From an uncultured Clostridium sp. (GTDB lineage: Bacteria > Bacillota > Clostridia > Lachnospirales > Lachnospiraceae), in contig UQFC01000053.1 of NCBI GenBank assembly GCA_900540335.1, positions 1-17,790 on the forward strand: a DNA stretch of 17,790 bases, given 5' to 3'. This document shows, piece by piece, positions 1-6,027 of the stretch (within the stretch, counting starts at the first letter, position 1; every line of letters begins with the position of its first letter). Made by a program: the position numbers and the translations under genes. The notes below the pieces were generated by a model. That model made no database searches. It was not told the origin of the DNA and saw only the letters and a list, made by a program, of their open reading frames with translations.

Positions 1-1
1 C

Positions 2-715
2 TGTACGGATTTTGTTTTCCTGGATTCAGATACCTCTACAGGAGCCGGAGGGATTTTTCTGGATGATCAGGGACAGAATAAAATCATTATTGTTCCAGGT
101 GCAAACAGCAATGTCAGCCGCAGAGATGTGGATCAGATGAAACCGGTAATAAAAGACGCAGCCATTTTAGGAGCACAATTCGAAATACCGGCAGATACTG
201 TAGATTACGCTATTCGAACGGCTGCGGAGATGGGGGTCCGGACTCTTTTGGATCCGGCTCCGGTAACAGATTTTGATGAGAGTCTTTATCCCTGTATTTC
301 AATTATTAAGCCGAATGAATACGAAGCCAGTGAACTGACGGGGATCCAGGTAACTGATTTGGAATCTGCAAAAGCAGCTGGAAAATGGTTCCTGGAAAAA
401 GGAGTAAAAGAGGCGGCCATTATTACAATGGGAGAGAAGGGCGCAGTCCTTGTAACCAGAGAGGGCGTAAAGCATTTGCCTGGTATTCCGGTAAAAGCAG
501 TTGATACCGGTGGAGCAGGGGATACTTTTGCCGGCGCGCTTCTGGCCGCTTTAAGCCGTGGATGGGCTTTAGAAAAATCAATTTGTTATGCGCAGTGTGC
601 ATCTGCAATCTGTGTAACCAGGGCAAGTACCTACGCAATGACCAGACAGGACGAAATTGATCGTTTATTTGAAGAAACGTACGAAAAACAGGATGAAAAA
701 TGGAGGGATCACTGA
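2..715 (+). CDS. rbsK: Ribokinase-family (PfkB) sugar kinase, 5' end cut by window
   Basis: The frame is open from the window edge, so about 237 C-terminal residues are visible and the start lies outside. The protein transfers phosphate from ATP to ribose or a related sugar in the cytoplasm. The segment near 50-110 (GAGGIFLDD, then IIIVPGAN) matches the ribokinase substrate-lid region. NEYEASELTG near 313-342 is the usual PfkB motif, and DTGGAGDTFAGALLAAL holds the C-terminal signature, with the catalytic Asp of GAGD at 521-523. The stop at 713-715 lies one base before the deoC ATG, so the two genes are almost certainly co-transcribed. Because deoC follows, the true substrate could be 2-deoxyribose (a DeoK-type deoxyribokinase) instead of ribose. 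Sequence alone does not separate the two. The family call is secure; the substrate is inferred. Confidence 0.88.
   Translation, partial: CTDFVFLDSDTSTGAGGIFLDDQGQNKIIIVPGANSNVSRRDVDQMKPVIKDAAILGAQFEIPADTVDYAIRTAAEMGVRTLLDPAPVTDFDESLYPCISIIKPNEYEASELTGIQVTDLESAKAAGKWFLEKGVKEAAIITMGEKGAVLVTREGVKHLPGIPVKAVDTGGAGDTFAGALLAALSRGWALEKSICYAQCASAICVTRASTYAMTRQDEIDRLFEETYEKQDEKWRDH
702..707 (+). promoter_or_regulatory. Ribosome binding site of deoC
   Basis: GGAGGG lies nine bases before the ATG at 717, inside the end of the upstream kinase gene. It decides the deoC start at 717 over an in-frame upstream ATG at 657 that has no such site and overlaps the kinase. Confidence 0.75.
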
Positions 716-716
716 T

Positions 717-1385
717 ATGGAACGAAGTAAAATTTTTCAGGCCGTGGATCATACATTGCTGGCTCAGACATCTACCTGGGAGGAAATTCGCGGAATTTGT
801 GATGATGCAGTGACATATGGAACGGCATCTGTATGCATTCCGCCGTGTTATGTAGCGCAGGCCGCAGAATATTTAAATGGAAAGATTCCTGTGTGTACAG
901 TAATCGGTTTTCCTAACGGGTATCAGACAACCGCGGTAAAGTGTTTTGAAGCAAAGGAAGCGCTGGAGAACGGGGCTAAAGAGATTGATATGGTAATCAA
1001 TATCGGTCAGCTGAAGGCGGGAAACTACGATTATGTGGAGACAGAGATCAGAAAACTGAAGGAAATCTGTAAGGATAAGATTTTGAAGGTTATTATTGAA
1101 ACCTGTCTGCTGACAGAGGAAGAAAAGATTAAAATGTGTGAACTGGTAACCAGAGCCGGTGCAGATTTTATTAAAACCTCTACAGGATTTTCCAAGGCAG
1201 GTGCAACCTTTGAAGATATTGCGCTGTTTGCAGAGCATATTGGCCCTGGTGTAAAAATGAAAGCAGCAGGCGGAATCAGTTCTTTTGAGGATGCAGAGCA
1301 TTTTATGGATCTGGGGGCCACGCGTCTTGGAACCAGCCGGATTGTAAAGCTGGCAAAGGGCGAGGCTGCAAAAGCAGGATATTAA
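717..1385 (+). CDS. deoC: Deoxyribose-phosphate aldolase
   Basis: This class I aldolase of 222 residues cleaves 2-deoxyribose 5-phosphate into acetaldehyde and glyceraldehyde 3-phosphate, the last step of deoxynucleoside or deoxyribose use. The length is normal for bacterial DeoC. Visible landmarks are DHTLL at 11-15, the EIDMVINIG block with Asp91, the Schiff-base lysine Lys153 in FIKTSTGF, and Lys182 in KMKAAGGI, matching Asp102, Lys167 and Lys201 of the E. coli enzyme. All catalytic residues are present. It follows the kinase gene with a one-base gap, and the two steps can be sequential (deoxyribose to deoxyribose 5-phosphate to C2 plus C3). A strong hairpin terminator closes the pair about 95 bases downstream. 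Confidence 0.96.
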   Translation: MERSKIFQAVDHTLLAQTSTWEEIRGICDDAVTYGTASVCIPPCYVAQAAEYLNGKIPVCTVIGFPNGYQTTAVKCFEAKEALENGAKEIDMVINIGQLKAGNYDYVETEIRKLKEICKDKILKVIIETCLLTEEEKIKMCELVTRAGADFIKTSTGFSKAGATFEDIALFAEHIGPGVKMKAAGGISSFEDAEHFMDLGATRLGTSRIVKLAKGEAAKAGY

Positions 1386-1480
1386 AAACTGGATATTTTT
1401 CAGCAGACAGGCCACCTAAGAAGAAAGGCATTCAAAACAGCCAAAATACAAATTAATATGCCATACACTTTCTTTATTAT

Positions 1481-1526
1481 GCAGGCTGCCGGTTATGGGA
1501 AGAAACCGGCGGTCTGCTGTTTTTTT
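1481..1526 (+). terminator. Rho-independent terminator after deoC
   Basis: A 14-bp stem (1481-1494 with 1504-1517, two G-U pairs) has a nine-base loop and is followed by TG and seven T residues. It ends the ribokinase-deoC transcript. Confidence 0.9.
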
Positions 1527-1534
1527 ATGGGGAA

Positions 1535-1738
1535 TTATTTTCTGGATGCGGCCTGTATGACGGCATCGAACAGCTGTATTTTTTGCTCGAACGGGCAATT
1601 CAGGCTGTTGATAAACTGAACAACCAGGTTAGCATGAACATCGGAAACGCACTTTGAAAGCTTTTGTTTTCCTTCGTTTGTTTTTGGTTCATGGACAATA
1701 ACAGAAATGGGCGCAGTTTTTTTGGCGATACAGTACAC
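1535..1738 (-). CDS. Small hypothetical protein, possibly 5'-truncated
   Basis: A reverse-strand frame of 67 residues starts at a GTG (1738-1736). I do not recognise a family. The protein looks plausible: a short beta-like start (PISVIVHEP), then a mostly helical, charged stretch ending in IQLFDAVIQAASRK. The start is doubtful. The AAGGAG before the GTG touches it with no spacing, and the frame stays open upstream to about 1807 with protein-like content (GIRDIPALIDCTTKEVYCIA) but without ATG, GTG or TTG. It may therefore be the 3' remnant of a longer gene whose beginning was lost when the neighbouring recombinase element formed, or it may use a rare start codon. It converges on deoC and is divergent from the recombinase. 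Confidence that it is expressed is low. Confidence 0.35.
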   Translation of the reverse strand: MYCIAKKTAPISVIVHEPKTNEGKQKLSKCVSDVHANLVVQFINSLNCPFEQKIQLFDAVIQAASRK

Positions 1739-1800
1739 CTCCTTTGTAGTGCAGTCTATGAGAGCGGGGATGTCCCGTATTCCGGTAAGATGTCCGGCGC

Positions 1801-1829
1801 TTCTTTTTTATATACCGCCCCGATATAAT
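1801..1829 (+). promoter_or_regulatory. Possible SigA-type promoter for the recombinase
   Basis: A perfect TATAAT at 1824-1829 has a weak TTCTTT at 1801-1806 with 17-base spacing. It lies about 40 bases before the recombinase start. B. subtilis spoIVCA is controlled by SigE in the mother cell; I looked for a SigE-like pair here and did not find a convincing one. Confidence 0.35.
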
Positions 1830-1857
1830 CAAATAAGACATATCACATATCGATGTG

Positions 1858-1864
1858 AAGGAGG
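1858..1864 (+). promoter_or_regulatory. Ribosome binding site of the recombinase
   Basis: AAGGAGG lies seven bases before the ATG at 1872. It fixes the start there, although the frame stays open to a further ATG at 1707. Confidence 0.8.
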
Positions 1865-1871
1865 ATGCGAT

Positions 1872-3515
1872 ATGGGAGAGGAAGAGTATATTGCTGTTTA
1901 CTCCCGTAAATCAAGATTTACAGGAAAGGGAGAAAGCATTGGCAATCAGGTAGAGCTTTGCAAATCATATATTTGCGAGCATTATGGGCAGGCGGCTCTT
2001 GATTATACGGTTATTTATGAAGATGAGGGATTTTCAGGCGGAAATATGAACCGTCCGGATTTTAAGAAAATGATGAACGATGCGAAAAAGCACAGATTTC
2101 AGGCAATCGTTGTTTATCGTCTTGATCGTATCAGTCGTAATATCAGTGACTTTGCCGGTTTGATTGAGGAATTGGCTCGTCTCGATATTGCTTTTGTTTC
2201 TATTAGAGAGCAGTTTGACACGGGGACGCCAATGGGGAGAGCGATGATGTATATTGCCTCTGTTTTTTCTCAATTAGAGAGAGAAACCATTGCTGAGCGT
2301 ATCCGTGACAATATGCATGAACTGGCAAAAACGGGACGATGGCTCGGCGGCACAACGCCTACCGGATATGCTTCTGAGGCTGTGACAAGCATTCATGTGG
2401 ATGGAAAATCCAGGAAAGTCTGCAGACTGAAACTGATTCCGGAGGAGGCGGAGGTTATAAAAACTATCTATGATTTATATATGGAAACAGATTCACAAAC
2501 AGTTACAGAAGCGGAGCTGATAAAACGTGGGCTGAAAACAAAAAATAATAAATATTTCACCCGGTTTTCTATTAAGTCGATTTTGCAGAATCCCGTTTAT
2601 ATGATTGCAGATGAGGACGCGTACAATTATTTTGTGAAAGCGGATGCTGAGTTGTTTTCAGGAAGGGAAGCATTTGACGGCGTCCATGGCATAATGGCAT
2701 ACAACAGAACCTGTCAGGAAAAAGGCAGGACAACGGAGTATCATTCTCCTGAGGAATGGATTGTTGCTGTTGGCCAGCATCCCGGAATTATTTCCGGCAG
2801 GACATGGACTGCGGTTCAGGAATCGTTAGAACGCAATAAAAACAAATCCTATCGCAGACCACGAAGCAATGAGGCGCTGCTTACCGGTCTGCTGTACTGT
2901 TCCTGCGGCAGCCGTATGTATCCGAAACTCAGCCAGCGCAAAACCCCGGATGGAAAACAGGTTTATACCTATGTGTGCAGGATGAAGGAAAGGAGCAGGC
3001 GCACTGTCTGCAGCAGTAAAAATGTCAACGGAAATATCTTGGATATGGCGGTTGTTCAGGAACTTAAATTGCTGGAAGAAGACAGGGAAGCCTTTCTTAT
3101 ACAGTTGAAAAAAAGTCGAAAAATCCAAACAGGGGAGCGAACAAGCTGCAGAGAGGGACTCACAGCTTTGAAGAAGGAAAAGAAAGAGACAGAAAAGAAA
3201 ATAGAGGGGCTGGCAGATTCTCTTGCTGAGCTGGAAGAGAGTGCGGCAAGGGAACATGTGGTGAAGCGTATGGAACAGTTGAACCGGGAATGGGTGGAAA
3301 TAAAGAATCGGATTTGTGAATTAGAGAGTCTGTCTTCGCAGAATGAGCTGAGTGATATGGAATTAGAGGGGATATGTCAGCTTTTGTCAGAATTCACAGA
3401 GGAAATGGATGAAGCGTCTGTTCAGCAGAAACGAATGGCTGTCCGTTCGATTGTTCACAAGGTGGTATGGGACGGATTCCATGCCCATATAGTCCTTTGT
3501 GACGGGAAGGAATAG
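1872..3515 (+). CDS. Large serine recombinase, SpoIVCA-like
   Basis: This site-specific DNA integrase/excisionase has 547 residues, normal for large serine recombinases. The N-terminal resolvase domain (about 6-150) carries YSRKS with the predicted nucleophile Ser14, then YRLDRISRN at 82-90 and RETIAERIRDN at 137-147. The recombinase domain (about 160-310) begins with GGTTPTGY. A zinc ribbon follows with Cys343, Cys345, Cys369 and Cys380. A charged coiled-coil region lies near 415-505. No frameshift or missing catalytic residue is seen, so the enzyme looks intact. It stops 53 bases before the point where SigK homology begins in the next gene. In B. subtilis and C. difficile such a recombinase excises the skin element from sigK in the mother cell. 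That role here is inferred from position. A generic phage or transposon integrase is the alternative. Confidence 0.93.
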   Translation: MGEEEYIAVYSRKSRFTGKGESIGNQVELCKSYICEHYGQAALDYTVIYEDEGFSGGNMNRPDFKKMMNDAKKHRFQAIVVYRLDRISRNISDFAGLIEELARLDIAFVSIREQFDTGTPMGRAMMYIASVFSQLERETIAERIRDNMHELAKTGRWLGGTTPTGYASEAVTSIHVDGKSRKVCRLKLIPEEAEVIKTIYDLYMETDSQTVTEAELIKRGLKTKNNKYFTRFSIKSILQNPVYMIADEDAYNYFVKADAELFSGREAFDGVHGIMAYNRTCQEKGRTTEYHSPEEWIVAVGQHPGIISGRTWTAVQESLERNKNKSYRRPRSNEALLTGLLYCSCGSRMYPKLSQRKTPDGKQVYTYVCRMKERSRRTVCSSKNVNGNILDMAVVQELKLLEEDREAFLIQLKKSRKIQTGERTSCREGLTALKKEKKETEKKIEGLADSLAELEESAAREHVVKRMEQLNREWVEIKNRICELESLSSQNELSDMELEGICQLLSEFTEEMDEASVQQKRMAVRSIVHKVVWDGFHAHIVLCDGKE

Positions 3516-3936
3516 GGAAAATGATTGGGAAATTTTAGCAGAAAAACTCATTGAGGAGAGGATAGCAAATGAGATTCTTATGCTTCTTCGCTCCAGCAGG
3601 AAATATGCCAGGGAAATCTCTCTTTTTGAACCCATTGGAGTAGACAAGGACGGGGAAGCCGTGAGTCTGGTAGATGTGATTGAGGTTGAAAACAGGGAGG
3701 TTTTAGAGGATCTGATTCTGGATCAGGATATTGAGGAACTGTATCAGGCCTTCCATGCCTGTTTAAAAGAACAGGAGCAGACAGTAATCAGTCAGCGCTA
3801 CGGACTTTTTGGAAAACAGCCCAAAACCCAGAGGGAAATTGCTGCTGTTCTGGGAATTTCCAGATCCTATGTATCCCGCCTGGAGAAAAAGGCGGTCAGA
3901 AAAATGAAAGAGTGGCTGGAGGCCCGGGGAGCATGA
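3499..3936 (+). CDS. sigK: 3' half of a split sigK (SpoIIIC-like)
   Basis: This 145-codon frame encodes only the C-terminal part of the late mother-cell sigma factor SigK. SigK homology starts at NEILMLLR (residues 24-31, within region 2). It continues through PIGVDKDGEAVSLVDV (45-60) and the region 4 helix-turn-helix KTQREIAAVLGISRSYVSR (109-127), which binds the -35 box. The first half (core-binding region 2) is absent. Residues 1-22 do not resemble SigK and derive from element DNA. The nominal GTG at 3499 overlaps the recombinase gene and has no ribosome binding site, as expected for a fragment translated only after DNA rearrangement. In B. subtilis, spoIVCB and spoIIIC are joined this way. 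The 5' half should lie outside the window to the left. If it is absent from the genome, this would be a dead remnant. Confidence 0.88.
   Translation: MTGRNRENDWEILAEKLIEERIANEILMLLRSSRKYAREISLFEPIGVDKDGEAVSLVDVIEVENREVLEDLILDQDIEELYQAFHACLKEQEQTVISQRYGLFGKQPKTQREIAAVLGISRSYVSRLEKKAVRKMKEWLEARGA
3568..3572 (+). other. Candidate recombination core (AATGA) of a skin-like element
   Basis: AATGA occurs exactly where SigK homology begins (codons for Asn24-Glu25), the position where the B. subtilis skin element joins sigK through an AATGA core. A second AATGA at 3520-3524 lies outside the SigK-like part. The crossover role is inferred. Confidence 0.5.
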
Positions 3937-3957
3937 GACGTACCAGAAAAACAGAGA

Positions 3958-3989
3958 AGCCGGAGGGCAGAAAGCTGCCGCCGGCTTTT
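3958..3989 (+). terminator. Terminator after sigK
   Basis: AGCCGG (3958-3963) pairs with CCGGCT (3981-3986), and the inner GGCAG pairs with CTGCC around an AAAG loop. Two small bulges interrupt the stem. Only four T residues follow, so it may be leaky. Confidence 0.65.
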
Positions 3990-4030
3990 ACTTTCGGATT
4001 TCACAGGATGAGAGGAAAAAGGGCTTGTTT

Positions 4031-4042
4031 TCCGTATACGGA
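4031..4042. promoter_or_regulatory. 12-bp perfect palindrome upstream of galE
   Basis: TCCGTATACGGA is a perfect palindrome about 50 bases before the galE -35 box. It could be an operator or a chance event; no regulator gene is adjacent. Confidence 0.25.
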
Positions 4043-4090
4043 CCAGAAAAAAATGATGATAAAATTGCAGGAATATTAAATAAAATTTCA

Positions 4091-4119
4091 TTGTTTTTCC
4101 TGTAATGTCCGTTTATAAT
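4091..4119 (+). promoter_or_regulatory. SigA promoter of galE
   Basis: TTGTTT (4091-4096) and a perfect TATAAT (4114-4119) are 17 bases apart. Transcription should begin near 4126, leaving a leader of about 67 bases before the galE ATG. Confidence 0.8.
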
Positions 4120-4128
4120 GAAAACAAA

Positions 4129-4160
4129 GAGTTTCCGCAGTCGGAACTGCTCTATTTTTT
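4129..4160 (+). promoter_or_regulatory. Possible attenuator-like hairpin in the galE leader
   Basis: AGTTTCCG (4130-4137) pairs with CGGAACT (4142-4148) with one bulged base, and six T residues follow at 4155-4160. It sits at the predicted 5' end of the mRNA. The six bases between stem and T run weaken a terminator reading; a 5' stability hairpin is the alternative. Confidence 0.3.
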
Positions 4161-4192
4161 CATCTGAAAACAACATTAAAGGAGGCTGTATT

Positions 4193-5215
4193 ATGGCAAC
4201 GATTTTAGTTACCGGAGGAGCTGGTTACATTGGAAGCCATACCTGTGTACAACTGTTAGACGCAGGCTATGACGTGGTAGTTGTGGACAATCTCTGCAAT
4301 TCCTGTAAGGAATCTTTAAAACGGGTGGAGGAGATTACCGGGAAAAAGTTGACTTTTTATGAGGTAGATCTTCTGGACGAGCCGGCTTTAAACCGGGTAT
4401 TTGACAATGAGAAAGTGGATGCGGTTATTCATTTTGCCGGTCTGAAGGCAGTAGGAGAGTCTGTATACAAGCCTCTGGAATATTATCATAACAACATTAC
4501 CGGAACTCTGATTCTGTGTGATGTGATGCGCCGCCATGGAGTAAAGAACATTGTATTCAGTTCTTCCGCTACCGTATATGGCGATCCTGCTTTTGTTCCG
4601 ATTACCGAAGAGTGCCCCAAGGGTGAGATTACCAATCCTTATGGCCGTACCAAGGGAATGTTAGAGCAGGTTCTGACTGACTTACATACCTCTGATCCGG
4701 AATGGAACGTAATGCTGCTTCGTTACTTTAACCCCATCGGTGCTCACAAGTCCGGACGGATTGGTGAGGATCCCAAGGGTATTCCCAACAACCTGTTCCC
4801 CTATATTACACAGGTGGCAGTGGGCAAGCTGGTATGCCTGGGTGTATTCGGCAACGATTACAATACCCCTGACGGTACCTGTATCCGTGACTATATCCAT
4901 GTAGTGGATCTGGCAAACGGTCATCTGAAAGCCCTGGAAAAACTGAACAAGGAGCATGGCGGTGTATGGATTTACAATCTGGGAACCGGACACGGCTACA
5001 GCGTTCTTGATGTAATTCAGGCCTTTGAGGAAGTAAACGGCTTAAAGATCAATTATGTGTTCAAACCGCGCCGTGAAGGAGATATTCCTCAGTGCTACGC
5101 AGATCCGGCAAAGGCTGAGGCTGAGCTGGGCTGGAAGGCAGAAAACGGCATTAAGGAAATGTGTGAGGATGCCTGGAGATGGCAGAAGAACAATCCGGAC
5201 GGATATAATGAGTAA
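4193..5215 (+). CDS. galE: UDP-glucose 4-epimerase
   Basis: This NAD-dependent cytoplasmic enzyme interconverts UDP-glucose and UDP-galactose, serving the Leloir pathway and supplying sugars for cell-surface polymers. The 340-residue length is typical. It is an extended short-chain dehydrogenase. The Rossmann motif GGAGYIGSH is at 8-16, Asp32-Asn33 (VVDNL) meet the NAD ribose, SSSATVYG is at 123-130, and the catalytic pair is Tyr150 and Lys154 in NPYGRTK. The start is set by AAAGGAGG at 4178-4184, eight bases before the ATG; the frame also opens at 4118, but that ATG overlaps the -10 box. It is monocistronic, with its own promoter and a bidirectional terminator downstream. No other Leloir gene is adjacent. 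Confidence 0.96.
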   Translation: MATILVTGGAGYIGSHTCVQLLDAGYDVVVVDNLCNSCKESLKRVEEITGKKLTFYEVDLLDEPALNRVFDNEKVDAVIHFAGLKAVGESVYKPLEYYHNNITGTLILCDVMRRHGVKNIVFSSSATVYGDPAFVPITEECPKGEITNPYGRTKGMLEQVLTDLHTSDPEWNVMLLRYFNPIGAHKSGRIGEDPKGIPNNLFPYITQVAVGKLVCLGVFGNDYNTPDGTCIRDYIHVVDLANGHLKALEKLNKEHGGVWIYNLGTGHGYSVLDVIQAFEEVNGLKINYVFKPRREGDIPQCYADPAKAEAELGWKAENGIKEMCEDAWRWQKNNPDGYNE

Positions 5216-5298
5216 AGGAAACATTATCCATACGGAGAAGAAAATCCGCAGCAAAACAGAAATAGAAGAAGTTGTCTGAGTCGAATCAGACAGACTAT

Positions 5299-5344
5299 AA
5301 AAAGAGACCATCATTCGAAATGTTCGGATGTATGGTCTCTTTTT
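5299..5344. terminator. Bidirectional terminator between galE and the DUF4364 gene
   Basis: A 13-bp perfect outer stem (5299-5311 with 5332-5344) carries an A run on the left and a T run on the right. It continues as an eight-pair inner stem (one G-U) around a three-base loop, with one bulged base. It can stop both convergent transcripts. Confidence 0.93.
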
Positions 5345-5382
5345 GGCTGTGTGAAATGTGAAACCGTGAAGAAAGATGCTGA

Positions 5383-5910
5383 TTATTTGCCGCTGCTCAT
5401 CAGGGTTTTCATCACATAAGCGTAAATATCCTGGCTTCGTTCGTTCCAGTGACTGCACATAAGTACAGCCTGATCCTTGTCCGGGACAGAAATATCCAGG
5501 CCGATCAGGGTGGTGCGTCCCTCCCGCACTTCACAATGCACAACATAGTCCTGATTGGTGGATTTGTAATAGTCAGCTACCGTACCGGCGGCTTCCCTCA
5601 TACGGAAGCGGTTTTCCTTTAAATAGCTGTCCATGTCCTCGGTAATGGCCGGCGGAATGTCTTTTTCAAAAAATCCCAGGGTGTCTTCGCCTTCCCGGGT
5701 AATGACATACCGTGTCGTATTGTGAGTGGACTCAGCCTGAATCAGGCCGGAATCCTGGAGTTCGCTTAAAGCCTGCTGAAGGGTAAAATAGCTGGCATAT
5801 TCATGCTGGAGAAAAAAATCAGTCAGCTGGGCATTGGTCAGAGGAAAATTTACCTGCTTCAGCATATAGAGATTCATCAGTTTGTAAAGGGTCATGGGTT
5901 CCGATAACAT
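5383..5910 (-). CDS. DUF4364 family winged-helix protein
   Basis: The protein has 175 residues and is probably cytoplasmic. Residues 1-75 read as a winged-helix DNA-binding fold: a leading helix with MTLYKLMNLYMLKQV, then LTNAQLTDFFL, then a helix with LQQALSELQDSGLI and a beta wing with TRYVITREGEDTL. The C-terminal half is alpha/beta and ends YAYVMKTLMSSGK. This matches the DUF4364 family of Clostridia as I recall it; the molecular role is unknown and a transcription regulator is likely. I chose the ATG at 5910-5908 because AAGAGG lies eight bases before it. A TTG seven codons upstream has no ribosome binding site. It has a good divergent promoter and a shared terminator with galE. Being back to back with the DUF5717 operon raises the possibility that it regulates that operon; this is inference. 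Confidence 0.8.
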   Translation of the reverse strand: MLSEPMTLYKLMNLYMLKQVNFPLTNAQLTDFFLQHEYASYFTLQQALSELQDSGLIQAESTHNTTRYVITREGEDTLGFFEKDIPPAITEDMDSYLKENRFRMREAAGTVADYYKSTNQDYVVHCEVREGRTTLIGLDISVPDKDQAVLMCSHWNERSQDIYAYVMKTLMSSGK

Positions 5911-5945
5911 GGGCAGTGCCTCTTTCGTCAATTCTACTTTTTTTA

Positions 5946-5974
5946 ATCATACCAATTTAATTCTTTTAAATCAA
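5946..5974 (-). promoter_or_regulatory. SigA promoter of the DUF4364 gene
   Basis: On the reverse strand TTGATT (5974-5969) and TATGAT (5951-5946) are 17 bases apart, 35 bases before the chosen ATG. The divergent DUF5717 promoter must lie in the same roughly 115-bp region, but only a TATTAT/TATGAT cluster at 5987-5995 without a good -35 box is visible. Confidence 0.75.
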
Positions 5975-6027
5975 GTGGAATTGTGATATTATGATATGGA
6001 TAACGAGCATTTTTTACAGGTGATACT

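Noticed and set aside
873..1415. 180-codon reverse-strand open frame over deoC
   Set aside because: deoC on the forward strand has all its catalytic residues; the reverse frame shows no recognisable domain.
1730..1860. SigE promoter expected for a SpoIVCA-type recombinase
   Set aside because: No pair matching the SigE -35 and -10 elements at proper spacing was found by eye; only a TATAAT with a weak -35 box is visible.
1707..1871. Upstream extension of the recombinase to the ATG at 1707
   Set aside because: The extra 55 residues do not resemble the resolvase domain, and AAGGAGG sits at the right distance from 1872.
5216..5298. Short forward frame running past the galE stop
   Set aside because: It is the out-of-frame shadow of the galE end and has no start signal of its own.
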